Positions 1 to 6,948 of a DNA stretch of 14,894 nt are shown piece after piece. The notes below the pieces were generated by a model. The model worked only from the letters and a program-made list of their open reading frames with translations, did not search any database and was not told the DNA's origin. How positions within the stretch are numbered: position 1 is the first letter of the stretch; every line of letters begins with the position of its first letter. Position numbers and translations under genes: made by a program. Source of the stretch: Brevibacillus sp. (lineage in GTDB: Bacteria; Bacillota; Bacilli; Brevibacillales; Brevibacillaceae); the NCBI GenBank assembly GCA_029240815.1, contig JARDZO010000128.1:1-14894 (forward strand), written 5' to 3'.

Positions 1-1
1 C

Positions 2-112
2 AAGTTAATTAATTTTCTAATTGAAACGGCACGTGAACCCTCAGTATTAGGAATGTCATCTCATTTGTTGGACAAAGGAAGTAATTTGAAAAAGGATCAA
101 TCATTCCACTAA
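2..112 (+). CDS. C-terminal fragment of an unidentified protein
   Basis: An open frame enters from the left edge and ends at TAA 110-112, giving 36 residues that finish in KKDQSFH. A rho-independent terminator follows 16 bases later, which supports a real gene end. The piece contains REPSVLGMSSHLL. I have a weak impression that such tails occur at the ends of small SAM-dependent methyltransferases, but 36 residues do not establish this. The first base of the window belongs to the preceding codon. Start, domain content and function lie outside the window. Confidence 0.5.
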   Translation, partial: KLINFLIETAREPSVLGMSSHLLDKGSNLKKDQSFH

Positions 113-128
113 CGGGTTCGATAGTTGA

Positions 129-187
129 AAAAAGGCAGTGGCAGTCTAAGACTTTCTTTTTAAGTCCGTGGTGCCGCTGCCTTTTTA
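129..187 (+). terminator. Rho-independent terminator of the left-edge gene
   Basis: AAAAAGGCAGTGGCA (129-143) pairs with TGCCGCTGCCTTTTT (172-186), with one G-U pair. An inner GACTT/AAGTC pairing (150-154 with 162-166) extends the stem. The T-run forms the right arm end. The flanking A-run and T-run would let it work in both directions, but only the plus-strand gene ends here. Confidence 0.85.
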
Positions 188-299
188 TTTCATCAGTCTA
201 AATCAAATTGTTTAAAACTTGATCAGTTTTCTCCTTTGAGATTAGCACTATGAAAGGGCGTCCCAGTCGTGTACTTTGTTTTTGTCTAACAGCTGCCCA

Positions 300-499
300 G
301 GAAAAAGGAGAAAAAAGCGAAGGTATTAGGGACACAGCCGAGGCGGAGTGGAAAAAGCGGAACACGCTTGAGCGTCCACCTTTGAATAGCTTCGTGGAAG
401 CGGCAACTTTGGACGCCGTTCCGCTTTTGGAATGGAGCCGTGCAGGGATGACCCCCGAAAAAGTGTCCCTACTAACATGGAGCTTTTTCTCCTTTTTCC
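300..499. repeat. 200-base interrupted giant hairpin, repeat family A (full copy)
   Basis: Successive arms pair in nested order. 300-318 (GGAAAAAGGAGAAAAAAGC) pairs with 482-499 (GCTTTTTCTCCTTTTTCC) with one extra A. 327-335 TAGGGACAC pairs with 463-471. 353-363 AAAAGCGGAAC pairs with 418-428. 372-378 GCGTCCA pairs with 410-416. The tip is GCTTC-GTG-GAAGC at 389-401. The left half recurs at 14818-14894 in the same orientation with high similarity, so this is a dispersed repeat. Open frames on both strands here are by-products of the purine-rich and pyrimidine-rich arms and lack ribosome sites. It sits between a terminator and the next promoter. It could be a non-autonomous mobile element, a structured RNA or a nucleoid or extragenic palindrome; the sequence does not decide. 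Confidence 0.8.
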
Positions 500-549
500 G
501 CCCCACCACTACAGCAATCAACCAGGCATTATATTTGCCTGCCATGTTC

Positions 550-578
550 TTGACATTCAAAGCAACAAAAGGGATAAT
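550..578 (+). promoter_or_regulatory. Sigma-A promoter of the alpha/beta hydrolase gene
   Basis: TTGACA at 550-555 and GATAAT at 573-578 are separated by exactly 17 bases. The start codon at 633 lies about 55 bases after the -10. The -35 is a perfect match and the -10 differs at one position, so this is the clearest vegetative promoter in the window. It lies 50 bases after the giant hairpin. Confidence 0.85.
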
Positions 579-632
579 TGCTTATAACAAAGTAAACTAC
601 TCGGAATACTAAAAATAAATGAGGTGAGTTCA

Positions 633-1442
633 ATGGAACGGACTTTACAAATTCCTAGCGAGGACATTGCCTTGGCCGCAACCCTTCATGAACCAGAGGG
701 ATCGATCCGCCAAGCAAATCAAAAGCATCCACTCGTCATCATCTGCCATGGATTCATCGGCAGTCGCATCGGAGTCGACCGCTTGTTTGTCAAAGCCGCC
801 AGAGAACTGACCTCCAACGGTTTTGCAGTCCTGCGTTTTGACTACGGCGGATGCGGTGAAAGTGGTGGCGAATACGGTGCAGGTGGACTGGACGTCCTGC
901 TGAGCCAGACCCGTGATGTACTCGACTATGCTTTTGCTTTGGAGAACATCGATCCTGATCGCGTTAGCCTCATCGGTCACAGCCTGGGCGGTGCTGTCTC
1001 CATGCTGACCGCAAGCCAGGATAAGCGCATTCGGTCGCTCGTACTGTGGGCGGCTGTCGCCCGACCTTATGACGACATCGTACGGATCGTGGGCGAAAAT
1101 GAATATCAGGAGGCCTTGCTGACCGGAAGAACAGACCATCGCGGTTACTTGCTCCAGGACCGCTTTTTCCAATCGCTGAATGGAGCGCTTCCTTTGCGCC
1201 AAGCCAAACAATTTGAAGGTGACGCGCTGCTGCTGCACGGCAACCGTGATGACGTGATTACCGTGGATGCGATGTTCCATTATGAGCGGGAGCTTCGTCT
1301 GCGCAGACGGGGCCGCTGCGAGACGGAGATCATCATCGGCGGTGATCATACGTTCTCGGCAGCAGTCAGCTATCAACGGTTGATTGGCATTACCGTAAAA
1401 TGGTTGAGAGAGCAGACCGAACTAGAAATCGTAGCGGTATGA
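633..1442 (+). CDS. Alpha/beta hydrolase (esterase or peptidase-like, serine hydrolase)
   Basis: The 269-residue protein has the alpha/beta hydrolase layout. The oxyanion-side HGFIGS motif lies near residue 39. The nucleophile elbow GHSLGG puts Ser at about residue 117. An acid is seen in HGNRDDVI (Asp 206/207), and the His is in GGDHTF (about 239). These are consistent with a complete catalytic triad, and no signal peptide is seen, so a cytoplasmic hydrolase is likely. The substrate cannot be read; relatives are annotated as alpha/beta hydrolases or as acyl esterases or dienelactone-type enzymes. I chose ATG 633 because GAGGTG (621-626) is six bases upstream; an in-frame GTG at 624 overlaps that ribosome site. 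The gene has its own sigma-A promoter and a shared terminator, so it appears monocistronic. Confidence 0.88.
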   Translation: MERTLQIPSEDIALAATLHEPEGSIRQANQKHPLVIICHGFIGSRIGVDRLFVKAARELTSNGFAVLRFDYGGCGESGGEYGAGGLDVLLSQTRDVLDYAFALENIDPDRVSLIGHSLGGAVSMLTASQDKRIRSLVLWAAVARPYDDIVRIVGENEYQEALLTGRTDHRGYLLQDRFFQSLNGALPLRQAKQFEGDALLLHGNRDDVITVDAMFHYERELRLRRRGRCETEIIIGGDHTFSAAVSYQRLIGITVKWLREQTELEIVAV

Positions 1443-1460
1443 AAGGAAAGCGAATAGAAA

Positions 1461-1499
1461 AACAAAAGGGATAGCCCACCATGCGGCTATCCCTTGTTT
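1461..1499. terminator. Bidirectional terminator shared by convergent genes
   Basis: AACAAAAGGGATAGCC (1461-1476) pairs with GGCTATCCCTTGTTT (1485-1499) around an 8-base loop. It serves the hydrolase gene from the left and the phosphatase gene from the right. The stop codon of the phosphatase (1487-1489) lies inside the right arm, so the terminator doubles as the last codons of that gene. Confidence 0.85.
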
Positions 1500-1948
1500 G
1501 CTTGAATGTGTTCCAATAGTCCGTTGCAGCCGTTATCCACGAGATCGTACACGTAGGAAAAGCGCCCCGTGTAATACGGATCTTCCACGTTTTCCTCGTT
1601 TGCGCCTGTCGCAAAGTCAAGCAGGCGGTACACCTTTTTGCCCGCGGGAGCCATTCGTTTCAAGGCAGTCAGATTTTCCTCGTCCATGCAAACGACGTAA
1701 TCGTAAGCGGCAAAATCGTCCGGGGAGATTTGGCGGGCTCGCAATGTATCGTGAGCGATGCCCTTTTCATTCAAAATCTTCTGGGTGCCTGCGTGGGGTC
1801 TCTCTCCTGCATGCCAGCCGCCAATTCCTGCAGAATCAATCGAGATTTGTTCAGACAAGCCTTTCTGCTCGACGAGGTGACGAAAGACCGCTTCTGCCAT
1901 CGGGGATCGACAAATATTACCTAAGCAAACAAATAATACATGGGTCAT
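1487..1948 (-). CDS. Low-molecular-weight protein-tyrosine phosphatase
   Basis: A cytoplasmic phosphatase of 153 residues, the usual size for this family. The P-loop CLGNICRS gives the CX5R signature with Cys8 as nucleophile and Arg14, followed by Ser15. The general-acid loop is EDPYY with Asp123. It removes phosphate from tyrosine, or in some bacterial relatives arginine, residues of proteins. The start is ATG 1948 because AAAGGAG (1956-1962) lies seven bases upstream; the frame extends 13 codons further without support. Bacillus subtilis has two such enzymes (YfkJ and YwlE), and I cannot tell which one this matches. No cognate tyrosine kinase is adjacent. The gene ends inside the shared terminator and seems to be transcribed alone, from a promoter in the divergent intergenic region. 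Confidence 0.92.
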   Translation of the reverse strand: MTHVLFVCLGNICRSPMAEAVFRHLVEQKGLSEQISIDSAGIGGWHAGERPHAGTQKILNEKGIAHDTLRARQISPDDFAAYDYVVCMDEENLTALKRMAPAGKKVYRLLDFATGANEENVEDPYYTGRFSYVYDLVDNGCNGLLEHIQANKG

Positions 1949-1967
1949 GAGTATACTCCTTTTTCTG

Positions 1968-2017
1968 TGAAAAACGTCCCCTCTCATCGGGGGATTGGAA
2001 CATCTCGACGTTTTTCA
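1968..2017. repeat. Inverted repeat upstream of the phosphatase gene
   Basis: TGAAAAACGTC (1968-1978) and GACGTTTTTCA (2007-2017) are perfect 11-base arms. A nested CCCC (1978-1981) / GGGG pairing lies within. As RNA it resembles a terminator on either strand, but it lies before the phosphatase start, in or beside its leader. It could be an attenuator or a protein-binding DNA site. The role is unknown. Confidence 0.55.
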
Positions 2018-2046
2018 TAAAATCAGATGTGACCGCTTGCGGTCAA
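2017..2046 (-). promoter_or_regulatory. Candidate sigma-A promoter of the phosphatase gene
   Basis: Read on the minus strand, TTGACC (2046-2041) and TTTTAT (2022-2017) are 18 bases apart, matching five and four of six consensus positions. Initiation near 2010 would give a leader of about 60 bases. The -35 overlaps the palindrome at 2030-2045, so the promoter could be blocked or activated by a factor bound there. Confidence 0.35.
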
Positions 2047-2064
2047 GCAAAATCGTTTTGACCG
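2030..2064. promoter_or_regulatory. Operator-like palindrome with an extra half-site
   Basis: TGACCGC-TT-GCGGTCA (2030-2045) is a perfect 16-base palindrome. The half-site TGACCG recurs in the plus orientation at 2059-2064. It lies between the divergent phosphatase and histidine kinase genes and overlaps the likely -35 of the phosphatase promoter. This arrangement is typical of a dimeric transcription factor site, but the protein is unknown. Confidence 0.5.
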
Positions 2065-2092
2065 TTTTGTTATGCAAAATGAGTAGATTCTA

Positions 2093-2109
2093 TATGTTAG
2101 AATAACATA
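2093..2109. promoter_or_regulatory. Palindrome in front of the kinase gene
   Basis: TATGTTA-GAA-TAACATA has seven-base perfect arms around three bases. It sits 31 bases before the TTG start of the kinase gene, in the region expected to hold its promoter or transcription start. No convincing sigma-A hexamer pair was found on the plus strand here. TTGTTA (2067-2072) with TATATG (2091-2096) is the best weak pair. It may be an operator. Confidence 0.4.
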
Positions 2110-2139
2110 GATGAGGAATTGTAGAGCGAGGAATGACTA

Positions 2140-3966
2140 TTGAAAGCTTATTTTTATCGAATTCGTCTGATAGCCTCTGTGGTTGCGGTGACGATCCTGC
2201 CCATTTTGATTACGGGGATGGTCCTGCTGCATGCGGCGGAGCAAGCGTTGCTGGAAGAAAAAAAGCAAAAGCTGATCGCCATTACCCAACAGCTGGACTT
2301 TGCTCTGCCAAAAGATTATGACGATCTGACCAAAAAACTCGGTGTGCAAGTGGCATCGCGCGAACAAAAAATCGAATTTATTAACGAAGCGTTGCAACCG
2401 CTTACAGATCGAATTGCCTCCGAGCATCCTGGCATTGGAGTCGGGTATTATGCGGCAGATCTGGATGCGATTGTTACATACGGACCAAGCCAAGAGATGA
2501 AGTTTCACGTGGGTGAATCCATTTCTCCTGCCCATTTCGGACGGTTGGTGATGGAGAGTGGAAAGCCAGAAATCGCCATAGGAGAACAGGTCAGGGGCAA
2601 TATCATGAATGCCATGTACCCTCTGCAAAGAAACGGAAAAATGATTGGCTACACATGGGCTAATGAGCTGATGAGTAATATTGATGTGCAGTTGGCCGGG
2701 ATGCGCAGGAGTATCTATGCGATTTCTGGCATCGGCTGCTTGATCGCAGCAGTAGCGAGTGGATGGATGGTTCATCGCCTGGAAGCGCTTCTGGAAGAAA
2801 TCAAGGGTGGATTGAGAAAGCTCAGTCTGGATTTGTCATTCCGAATGAGGCGATTGGAGGGCGAGCCAGGAGAAATATCAGAGGCGATCAACAAAATGGC
2901 GGGAGAGCTGCAAGCAAGTCGGACTCATACGGAAACGATCATGCAAAGCATGGATAGCGGGGTTCTTGCACTGGATGGGAAAGGGAAGATCACATCGTGG
3001 AATGAGGCGGCAACGAAAGTGACTGGTTTATCAGCGGGAGAGGTCATGGGAAAAGCGTACACCGATGTATTCGCCAAAAGCCAGCCATTCGTGGAGCTGC
3101 TGTCAGAGACACTCACGCATGGAAGAACGATCCGGGATGCGGAGTGGGAATACCAGCACGCTGAAATGGGACTACGCTACGTAAAGGTGGGTACTTCCAT
3201 CTGGGTCAGCCCGACAGAGCAAGTACTCGGAGCCATTGTGGTTCTGGATGAACGAACACAATGGAAGCGGATGGAGATGAGGCTGGCACAGGCGGAGCGT
3301 TTGGCTGTGATCGGCGAATGGGCGGCCAGTATCGCCCACGAAGTGCGGAATCCGCTCACATCCATCAAAGCCTTTGCCCAAATCATTGAGGAAGAATTGC
3401 CGGAAGAACATGACAGTCGAGAGTATACGGAGATCATCGTGGAAGAAGTAGAGCGGCTGAATCGTTTTGCTGACGAGCTTCTGCTTTTTTCTCGACCGGA
3501 TGAATCTGCCAATGTTCATATTCACGTGTGGGATGTGATCAACGAGACGGTGATGCTAGTTGAACGGGGGGCAGCCGGAAAAGGCATACAGGTAGAACGA
3601 TGTTTTGAGGATCATGCGCCCTATGTTCTGGCATCTCCCGATTTATTGAAGCAGGTGTTTCTGAATATCCTGATTAACGCGATACAGGCGATGCCAAATG
3701 GGGGAATCGTGCAGATTCGAGCGGAAAAGGACGGCAACTACGCATGCGTCCACGTTACCAACGAAGGTCAGCACATTGCTGAAGAACACTTGTTGGCCGT
3801 GTTTGAACCTTTTTATACAACAAAACCTTCCGGCACGGGGCTGGGACTGGCTATATCCCAACGAATTGTACACGCCTATGGCGGCTATATCACCGCTCAA
3901 AACGTATCGAGTGGTGTCCAGTTTACAGTGGCCTTGCCTGGCAGATGGGAGGAGGTAGAGAGATGA
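2140..3966 (+). CDS. Membrane sensor histidine kinase (AtoS/NtrB-like)
   Basis: A 608-residue inner-membrane sensor that autophosphorylates and passes phosphate to the regulator encoded next to it. Membrane helices lie near residues 9-30 and 191-211, with an extracytoplasmic Cache-like sensing region between them. A HAMP linker (about 212-260) and a PAS domain (about 265-370) follow. The H-box IAHEVRNPLTS has His400, the N-box is QVFLNILINAIQAMP (505-519), and the G2 box GTGLGLA is intact. The G1 box reads TNEGQHI instead of the usual DxGxG, so the Asp expected to contact adenine is Asn. TTG 2140 is the start because GCGAGG (2126-2131) is eight bases upstream, a stop codon lies just before in frame, and the nearer ATG (2133) is out of frame. 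The stop overlaps the next start (ATGA). The ligand is unknown; the neighbouring fatty-acid transporter suggests a short-chain acid. Confidence 0.93.
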   Translation: MKAYFYRIRLIASVVAVTILPILITGMVLLHAAEQALLEEKKQKLIAITQQLDFALPKDYDDLTKKLGVQVASREQKIEFINEALQPLTDRIASEHPGIGVGYYAADLDAIVTYGPSQEMKFHVGESISPAHFGRLVMESGKPEIAIGEQVRGNIMNAMYPLQRNGKMIGYTWANELMSNIDVQLAGMRRSIYAISGIGCLIAAVASGWMVHRLEALLEEIKGGLRKLSLDLSFRMRRLEGEPGEISEAINKMAGELQASRTHTETIMQSMDSGVLALDGKGKITSWNEAATKVTGLSAGEVMGKAYTDVFAKSQPFVELLSETLTHGRTIRDAEWEYQHAEMGLRYVKVGTSIWVSPTEQVLGAIVVLDERTQWKRMEMRLAQAERLAVIGEWAASIAHEVRNPLTSIKAFAQIIEEELPEEHDSREYTEIIVEEVERLNRFADELLLFSRPDESANVHIHVWDVINETVMLVERGAAGKGIQVERCFEDHAPYVLASPDLLKQVFLNILINAIQAMPNGGIVQIRAEKDGNYACVHVTNEGQHIAEEHLLAVFEPFYTTKPSGTGLGLAISQRIVHAYGGYITAQNVSSGVQFTVALPGRWEEVER

Positions 3967-5357
3967 AGAGACGAATCCTGCTGGTGGATGATGAAGCCAA
4001 TGTGAGGAAAGCATTGTCCACGAGCTTGCGCAAAGCAGGTTACGACACGAAGGAGGCAGCGAGCGGAATAGAGGCGCTGGAACAGCTGGAGGAGTATCAG
4101 CCCGAGGTCATGCTTCTGGACTTGCGGATGCCGGAATTGGACGGGATGGAGACGCTTCGCCGACTGAAGCAGAGGGAGCGTCCGAATCCTAGCGTGGTCA
4201 TGATGACAGCCTACGGGTCAGCCAATGACGTGATGGAAGCGATGCGATTGGGGGCTTACGATTACGTGCAAAAGCCCTTTGATCTCACACAGGTCAAGCA
4301 AGTGGTCGCCAAAGCCATGCATCAGCCCGAAACGGGTGAAGAGGATGGAAGCATGCACCCGTCTCCAGAAGAGAGGTCGGACAGCCCTGGGTTTCTGGTA
4401 GGTCTGAGTCTTGCCATGCAGGAAGTGTACAAGCTGGTAGGCAAAGTGAGCATGTCCAAAGCGACTGTGCTGATCCAAGGGGAAAGTGGCACGGGCAAGG
4501 AGTTGATCGCAAGGGCGATCCATACCAATAGTCCGAGAGCAGACCAGCCTTTGATTCCCGTTAACTGTGGGGCCATCCCGGAGAAACTGCTGGAGAGCGA
4601 ACTGTTCGGGTATGAACGAGGGGCATTTACGGGAGCTGTCGTTCGCAAGCAAGGTCTGTTTGAAGCGGCCGATGGTGGGACGCTGTTCCTCGATGAAGTA
4701 GGAGAACTCACTCCCTCTCTGCAGGTGAAGCTGCTGCGTGTATTACAGGAGCGAACGTTGGTCAGGCTCGGAGGAGTGGAGCCGATTCCCGTAGATGTAC
4801 GCATTATCGCTGCCACCAATCGCGACCTGCGAGAAAGAATCCGACTAGAACTGTTCCGAGAGGACTTATACTATCGTCTGAATGTCGTTCCCATTCAAAT
4901 GCCGCCACTGCGGGAGCGAAAAGAGGACATCCCCCTTTTGATTCGGCATTTTTTAACCAAGTATGGCCGTGAGACTGGCAAAGAAGGCTGCTATCTGTCA
5001 CCCGCCGCCGTGGAAGTGCTATATGCTTATCACTGGCCTGGGAATGTGAGGCAGTTGGAAAATACGATCGAGCGAGCAGTCGTGCTTGCGAGTGGGCCAG
5101 CCATCCTCCCGGAGCATGTCCAAGCGCATCTGGAGGAATCCAGACTAGAGACAGAAACGGAAGCAGAAAAGCTAGGCATTCGTTATGAGGATCGTTCTAT
5201 GAAGGACATCATTCAGGAAGTCGAGAAAGAAGCGATTACACGAGCCTTGCAGCGGGAAAAAGGAAACAGGCTGCGTACTGCCAAACGGCTGGGAATCTCA
5301 CGCAGTGCGCTGTTGTACAAAATGGACATGTATGGAATCGACGTGTCAGAAGAATAA
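3963..5357 (+). CDS. Sigma-54-dependent response regulator (AtoC/NtrC-like)
   Basis: A 464-residue enhancer-binding protein with three domains. The receiver (about 1-120) has acidic D9/D10, phosphate-accepting D53, T82 and K104. The AAA+ domain (about 145-380) has Walker A GESGTGKE (173-180), the sigma-54-contacting loop GAFTGA (220-225) and Walker B TLFLDE. The C-terminal Fis-type helix-turn-helix (about 425-460) includes RTAKRLGISRSALLYKM. It would hydrolyse ATP to open sigma-54 promoters once phosphorylated. ATG 3963 is chosen because GGAGG (3951-3955) is seven bases upstream and the ATG overlaps the kinase stop; an upstream ATG at 3945 overlaps the ribosome site. A terminator follows, and the next gene carries a -24/-12 promoter, which makes atoE the obvious target. 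Confidence 0.95.
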   Translation: MKRRILLVDDEANVRKALSTSLRKAGYDTKEAASGIEALEQLEEYQPEVMLLDLRMPELDGMETLRRLKQRERPNPSVVMMTAYGSANDVMEAMRLGAYDYVQKPFDLTQVKQVVAKAMHQPETGEEDGSMHPSPEERSDSPGFLVGLSLAMQEVYKLVGKVSMSKATVLIQGESGTGKELIARAIHTNSPRADQPLIPVNCGAIPEKLLESELFGYERGAFTGAVVRKQGLFEAADGGTLFLDEVGELTPSLQVKLLRVLQERTLVRLGGVEPIPVDVRIIAATNRDLRERIRLELFREDLYYRLNVVPIQMPPLRERKEDIPLLIRHFLTKYGRETGKEGCYLSPAAVEVLYAYHWPGNVRQLENTIERAVVLASGPAILPEHVQAHLEESRLETETEAEKLGIRYEDRSMKDIIQEVEKEAITRALQREKGNRLRTAKRLGISRSALLYKMDMYGIDVSEE

Positions 5358-5361
5358 AAGC

Positions 5362-5410
5362 AAAGTGTGTAAAAAGTAGGCGAAAGGTTTACTTTTTACA
5401 CACTTTTTTA
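5362..5410 (+). terminator. Strong terminator after the two-component operon
   Basis: AAAGTGTGTAAAAAGTA (5362-5378) is perfectly complementary over 17 bases to TACTTTTTACACACTTT (5390-5406), followed by more T. It separates the regulator gene from atoE, so atoE must be transcribed from its own promoter. Confidence 0.93.
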
Positions 5411-5435
5411 ATTTCCATCTCCTGTAAAACCTATG

Positions 5436-5447
5436 AATGGCGCCATT
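5436..5447. promoter_or_regulatory. Palindrome, candidate activator site for atoE
   Basis: AATGGCGCCATT is a perfect 12-base palindrome. Its centre is about 27 bases upstream of the GG of the -24 element. That is closer than the usual 80-150 bases for NtrC-type enhancer sites, but it is the only clear palindrome in this short intergenic region. Binding by the adjacent regulator is inferred from position. Confidence 0.4.
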
Positions 5448-5466
5448 TTATGAATAGAAAAGCAGT

Positions 5467-5481
5467 TGGCACGATTCTTGT
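5467..5481 (+). promoter_or_regulatory. Sigma-54 (SigL/RpoN) promoter of atoE
   Basis: TGGCACG-ATTC-TTGT matches the -24/-12 consensus TGGCACG-N4-TTGC at every fixed position except the last C. The spacing of GG (5468-5469) to the TG of the -12 element is correct. Transcription would start near 5492, about 35 bases before ATG 5527. The gene just upstream encodes a sigma-54 activator, which strongly supports the call. Confidence 0.88.
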
Positions 5482-5526
5482 AATAGAAGGGAGTGATAGA
5501 AAGCATAGCAAGTAAGGAGGACTTTC

Positions 5527-6855
5527 ATGAAAGCGTTGTCACGTTTCTTCTCGACTTTGGTTCAAAAGTTTTTGCCAGACCCGTTTGTTTTTGCCCTTAT
5601 TCTCACCATCATTTTGTTTGCTTGTGGTCTTATCTTTACGGATCATGGTCCTATTCAGATGGTTCAATTCTGGGGGAACGGATTCTGGAATCTGCTCGCC
5701 TTTGCTATGCAAATGGCCCTCGTACTGGTGACAGGTCACGCACTGGCCAGCTCGCCGCTCGTCAGCAGGAGCCTGACTCGACTCGCAGGCATTGCCAAAA
5801 CGCCGGTACAGGGCGTCATTCTTGTCACGCTCGGGTCTGCCCTTGCCTGTCTGATCAACTGGGGTTTTGGGTTGATTGTAGGAGCACTGTTTGCCAAAGA
5901 GGTAGCGAAACGCGTACCTGGTTCTGACTATCGCTTTTTGATCGCTTGTGCGTACATCGGCTTTTTGACGTGGCATGGAGGACTTTCTGGCTCCGTCCCA
6001 CTGACAGCAGCTACACCAGGCAATCCTATGGAAAAAACAGCAGGCCTGATCCCTCTTACCGATACGATCTTTACGGGATACAATCTGTTCATTACCATTG
6101 CCTTGTTGATCGCTCTGCCGATCATGACGCGCTTGATGATGCCAACGGGTAAAGAAGTCGTGGAAATTGACCCGCAGCTGTTCGCGAGAGAGGAAGTCGC
6201 TGCTGCAGCAGAGGCTACTGAACCGTCTGAGAAGACATTTGCGACAGTCATGGAGAACAGCCGGATTTTGACCGTCATCATTTGTGCGCTGGGCTTCGCT
6301 TACCTGATTTATTACTTTGCGAACAAAGGCTTTAAAGTAGACATCAATACCGTCAACCTGCTCTTCTTCGTCACGGGATTGCTGCTTCATGGTACGCCGC
6401 TCTCGTATATGAAAGCAGTTGGAAACGCGGCAAAAGGTACGGCAGGAATCTTGATTCAATTTCCGTTTTACGCAGGTATCCAAGGCATGATGGAACAATC
6501 GGGACTGGGTGGAATGATGACGAATGCTTTCATCTCCATTTCCACACCGGAGACTTTCCCGTTCCTCGCGTTTCTTAGCTCCGGATTCGTAAACTTCTTC
6601 GTTCCATCTGGTGGCGGTCACTGGGTCGTCCAAGGTCCATTCATCATGCCAGCGGCGCAGCAGCTTGGGGTGGATGCAGGCATCGCGGCGATGGCGATCG
6701 CATATGGGGAAGCGTGGATGAACATGGCTCAGCCGTTCTGGGCTTTACCCGCACTCGCTATTGCTGGACTCGGCGTACGCGACATCATGGGGTACTGCGT
6801 CACTACGCTCTTGGTCTCTGGTATTATCTTTGCCGTCGGGTTGTCCTTTTTCTAG
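5527..6855 (+). CDS. atoE: Short-chain fatty acid transporter, AtoE family
   Basis: A polytopic membrane protein of 442 residues, close to the roughly 440 of E. coli AtoE. Family-like features are the N-terminal FLPDPFVFALILTI, NWGFGLIVGALFAKE, FPFYAGIQGMM and PSGGGHW (360-366). About ten hydrophobic helices are visible. It is expected to carry acetoacetate, butyrate or similar short-chain acids across the inner membrane. AAGGAGG (5514-5520) is six bases from ATG 5527. The gene is isolated by a terminator upstream and driven by a sigma-54 promoter, next to an AtoS/AtoC-like pair. No CoA-transferase (atoDA) or thiolase genes are present in the window, so uptake appears uncoupled from local degradation genes. 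No clear terminator follows the stop. Confidence 0.93.
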   Translation: MKALSRFFSTLVQKFLPDPFVFALILTIILFACGLIFTDHGPIQMVQFWGNGFWNLLAFAMQMALVLVTGHALASSPLVSRSLTRLAGIAKTPVQGVILVTLGSALACLINWGFGLIVGALFAKEVAKRVPGSDYRFLIACAYIGFLTWHGGLSGSVPLTAATPGNPMEKTAGLIPLTDTIFTGYNLFITIALLIALPIMTRLMMPTGKEVVEIDPQLFAREEVAAAAEATEPSEKTFATVMENSRILTVIICALGFAYLIYYFANKGFKVDINTVNLLFFVTGLLLHGTPLSYMKAVGNAAKGTAGILIQFPFYAGIQGMMEQSGLGGMMTNAFISISTPETFPFLAFLSSGFVNFFVPSGGGHWVVQGPFIMPAAQQLGVDAGIAAMAIAYGEAWMNMAQPFWALPALAIAGLGVRDIMGYCVTTLLVSGIIFAVGLSFF

Positions 6856-6876
6856 ACAGGATCCAGAAAACAGCCA

Positions 6877-6904
6877 TTGAGCCGGGGTGTGTTTTGTGAT
6901 AAAT
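6877..6904 (+). promoter_or_regulatory. Weak candidate promoter for the guanidine operon
   Basis: TTGAGC (6877-6882) and GATAAA (6899-6904) are 16 bases apart, each matching four of six sigma-A positions. Position is right, 45 bases before the riboswitch core. It is proposed because some promoter must lie between atoE and the riboswitch. Confidence 0.3.
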
Positions 6905-6948
6905 TAGAATGAATCAAAACAAAGACACCTAACTTCATACCCAGAGTT

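Noticed and set aside
198..612. Overlapping 120-residue open frames on both strands
   Set aside because: They coincide with the giant hairpin at 300-499, have no ribosome site or recognisable motif, and their translations are low-complexity by-products of the paired arms.
2137..2775. Antisense open frame opposite the kinase sensor region
   Set aside because: It lacks a ribosome site and its composition is that of a reverse-strand shadow; the kinase frame is continuous.
5539..6633. Long antisense open frame of 364 residues opposite atoE
   Set aside because: The translation is polar and Arg/Gln/Cys-rich with no family features, and the plus strand encodes a well-formed AtoE protein throughout.
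6871..6936. Possible terminator after atoE
   Set aside because: AAAACA/TGTTTT and GGTGT/ACACC pairings are short, interrupted and compete with each other; no GC-rich stem plus T-run was found.
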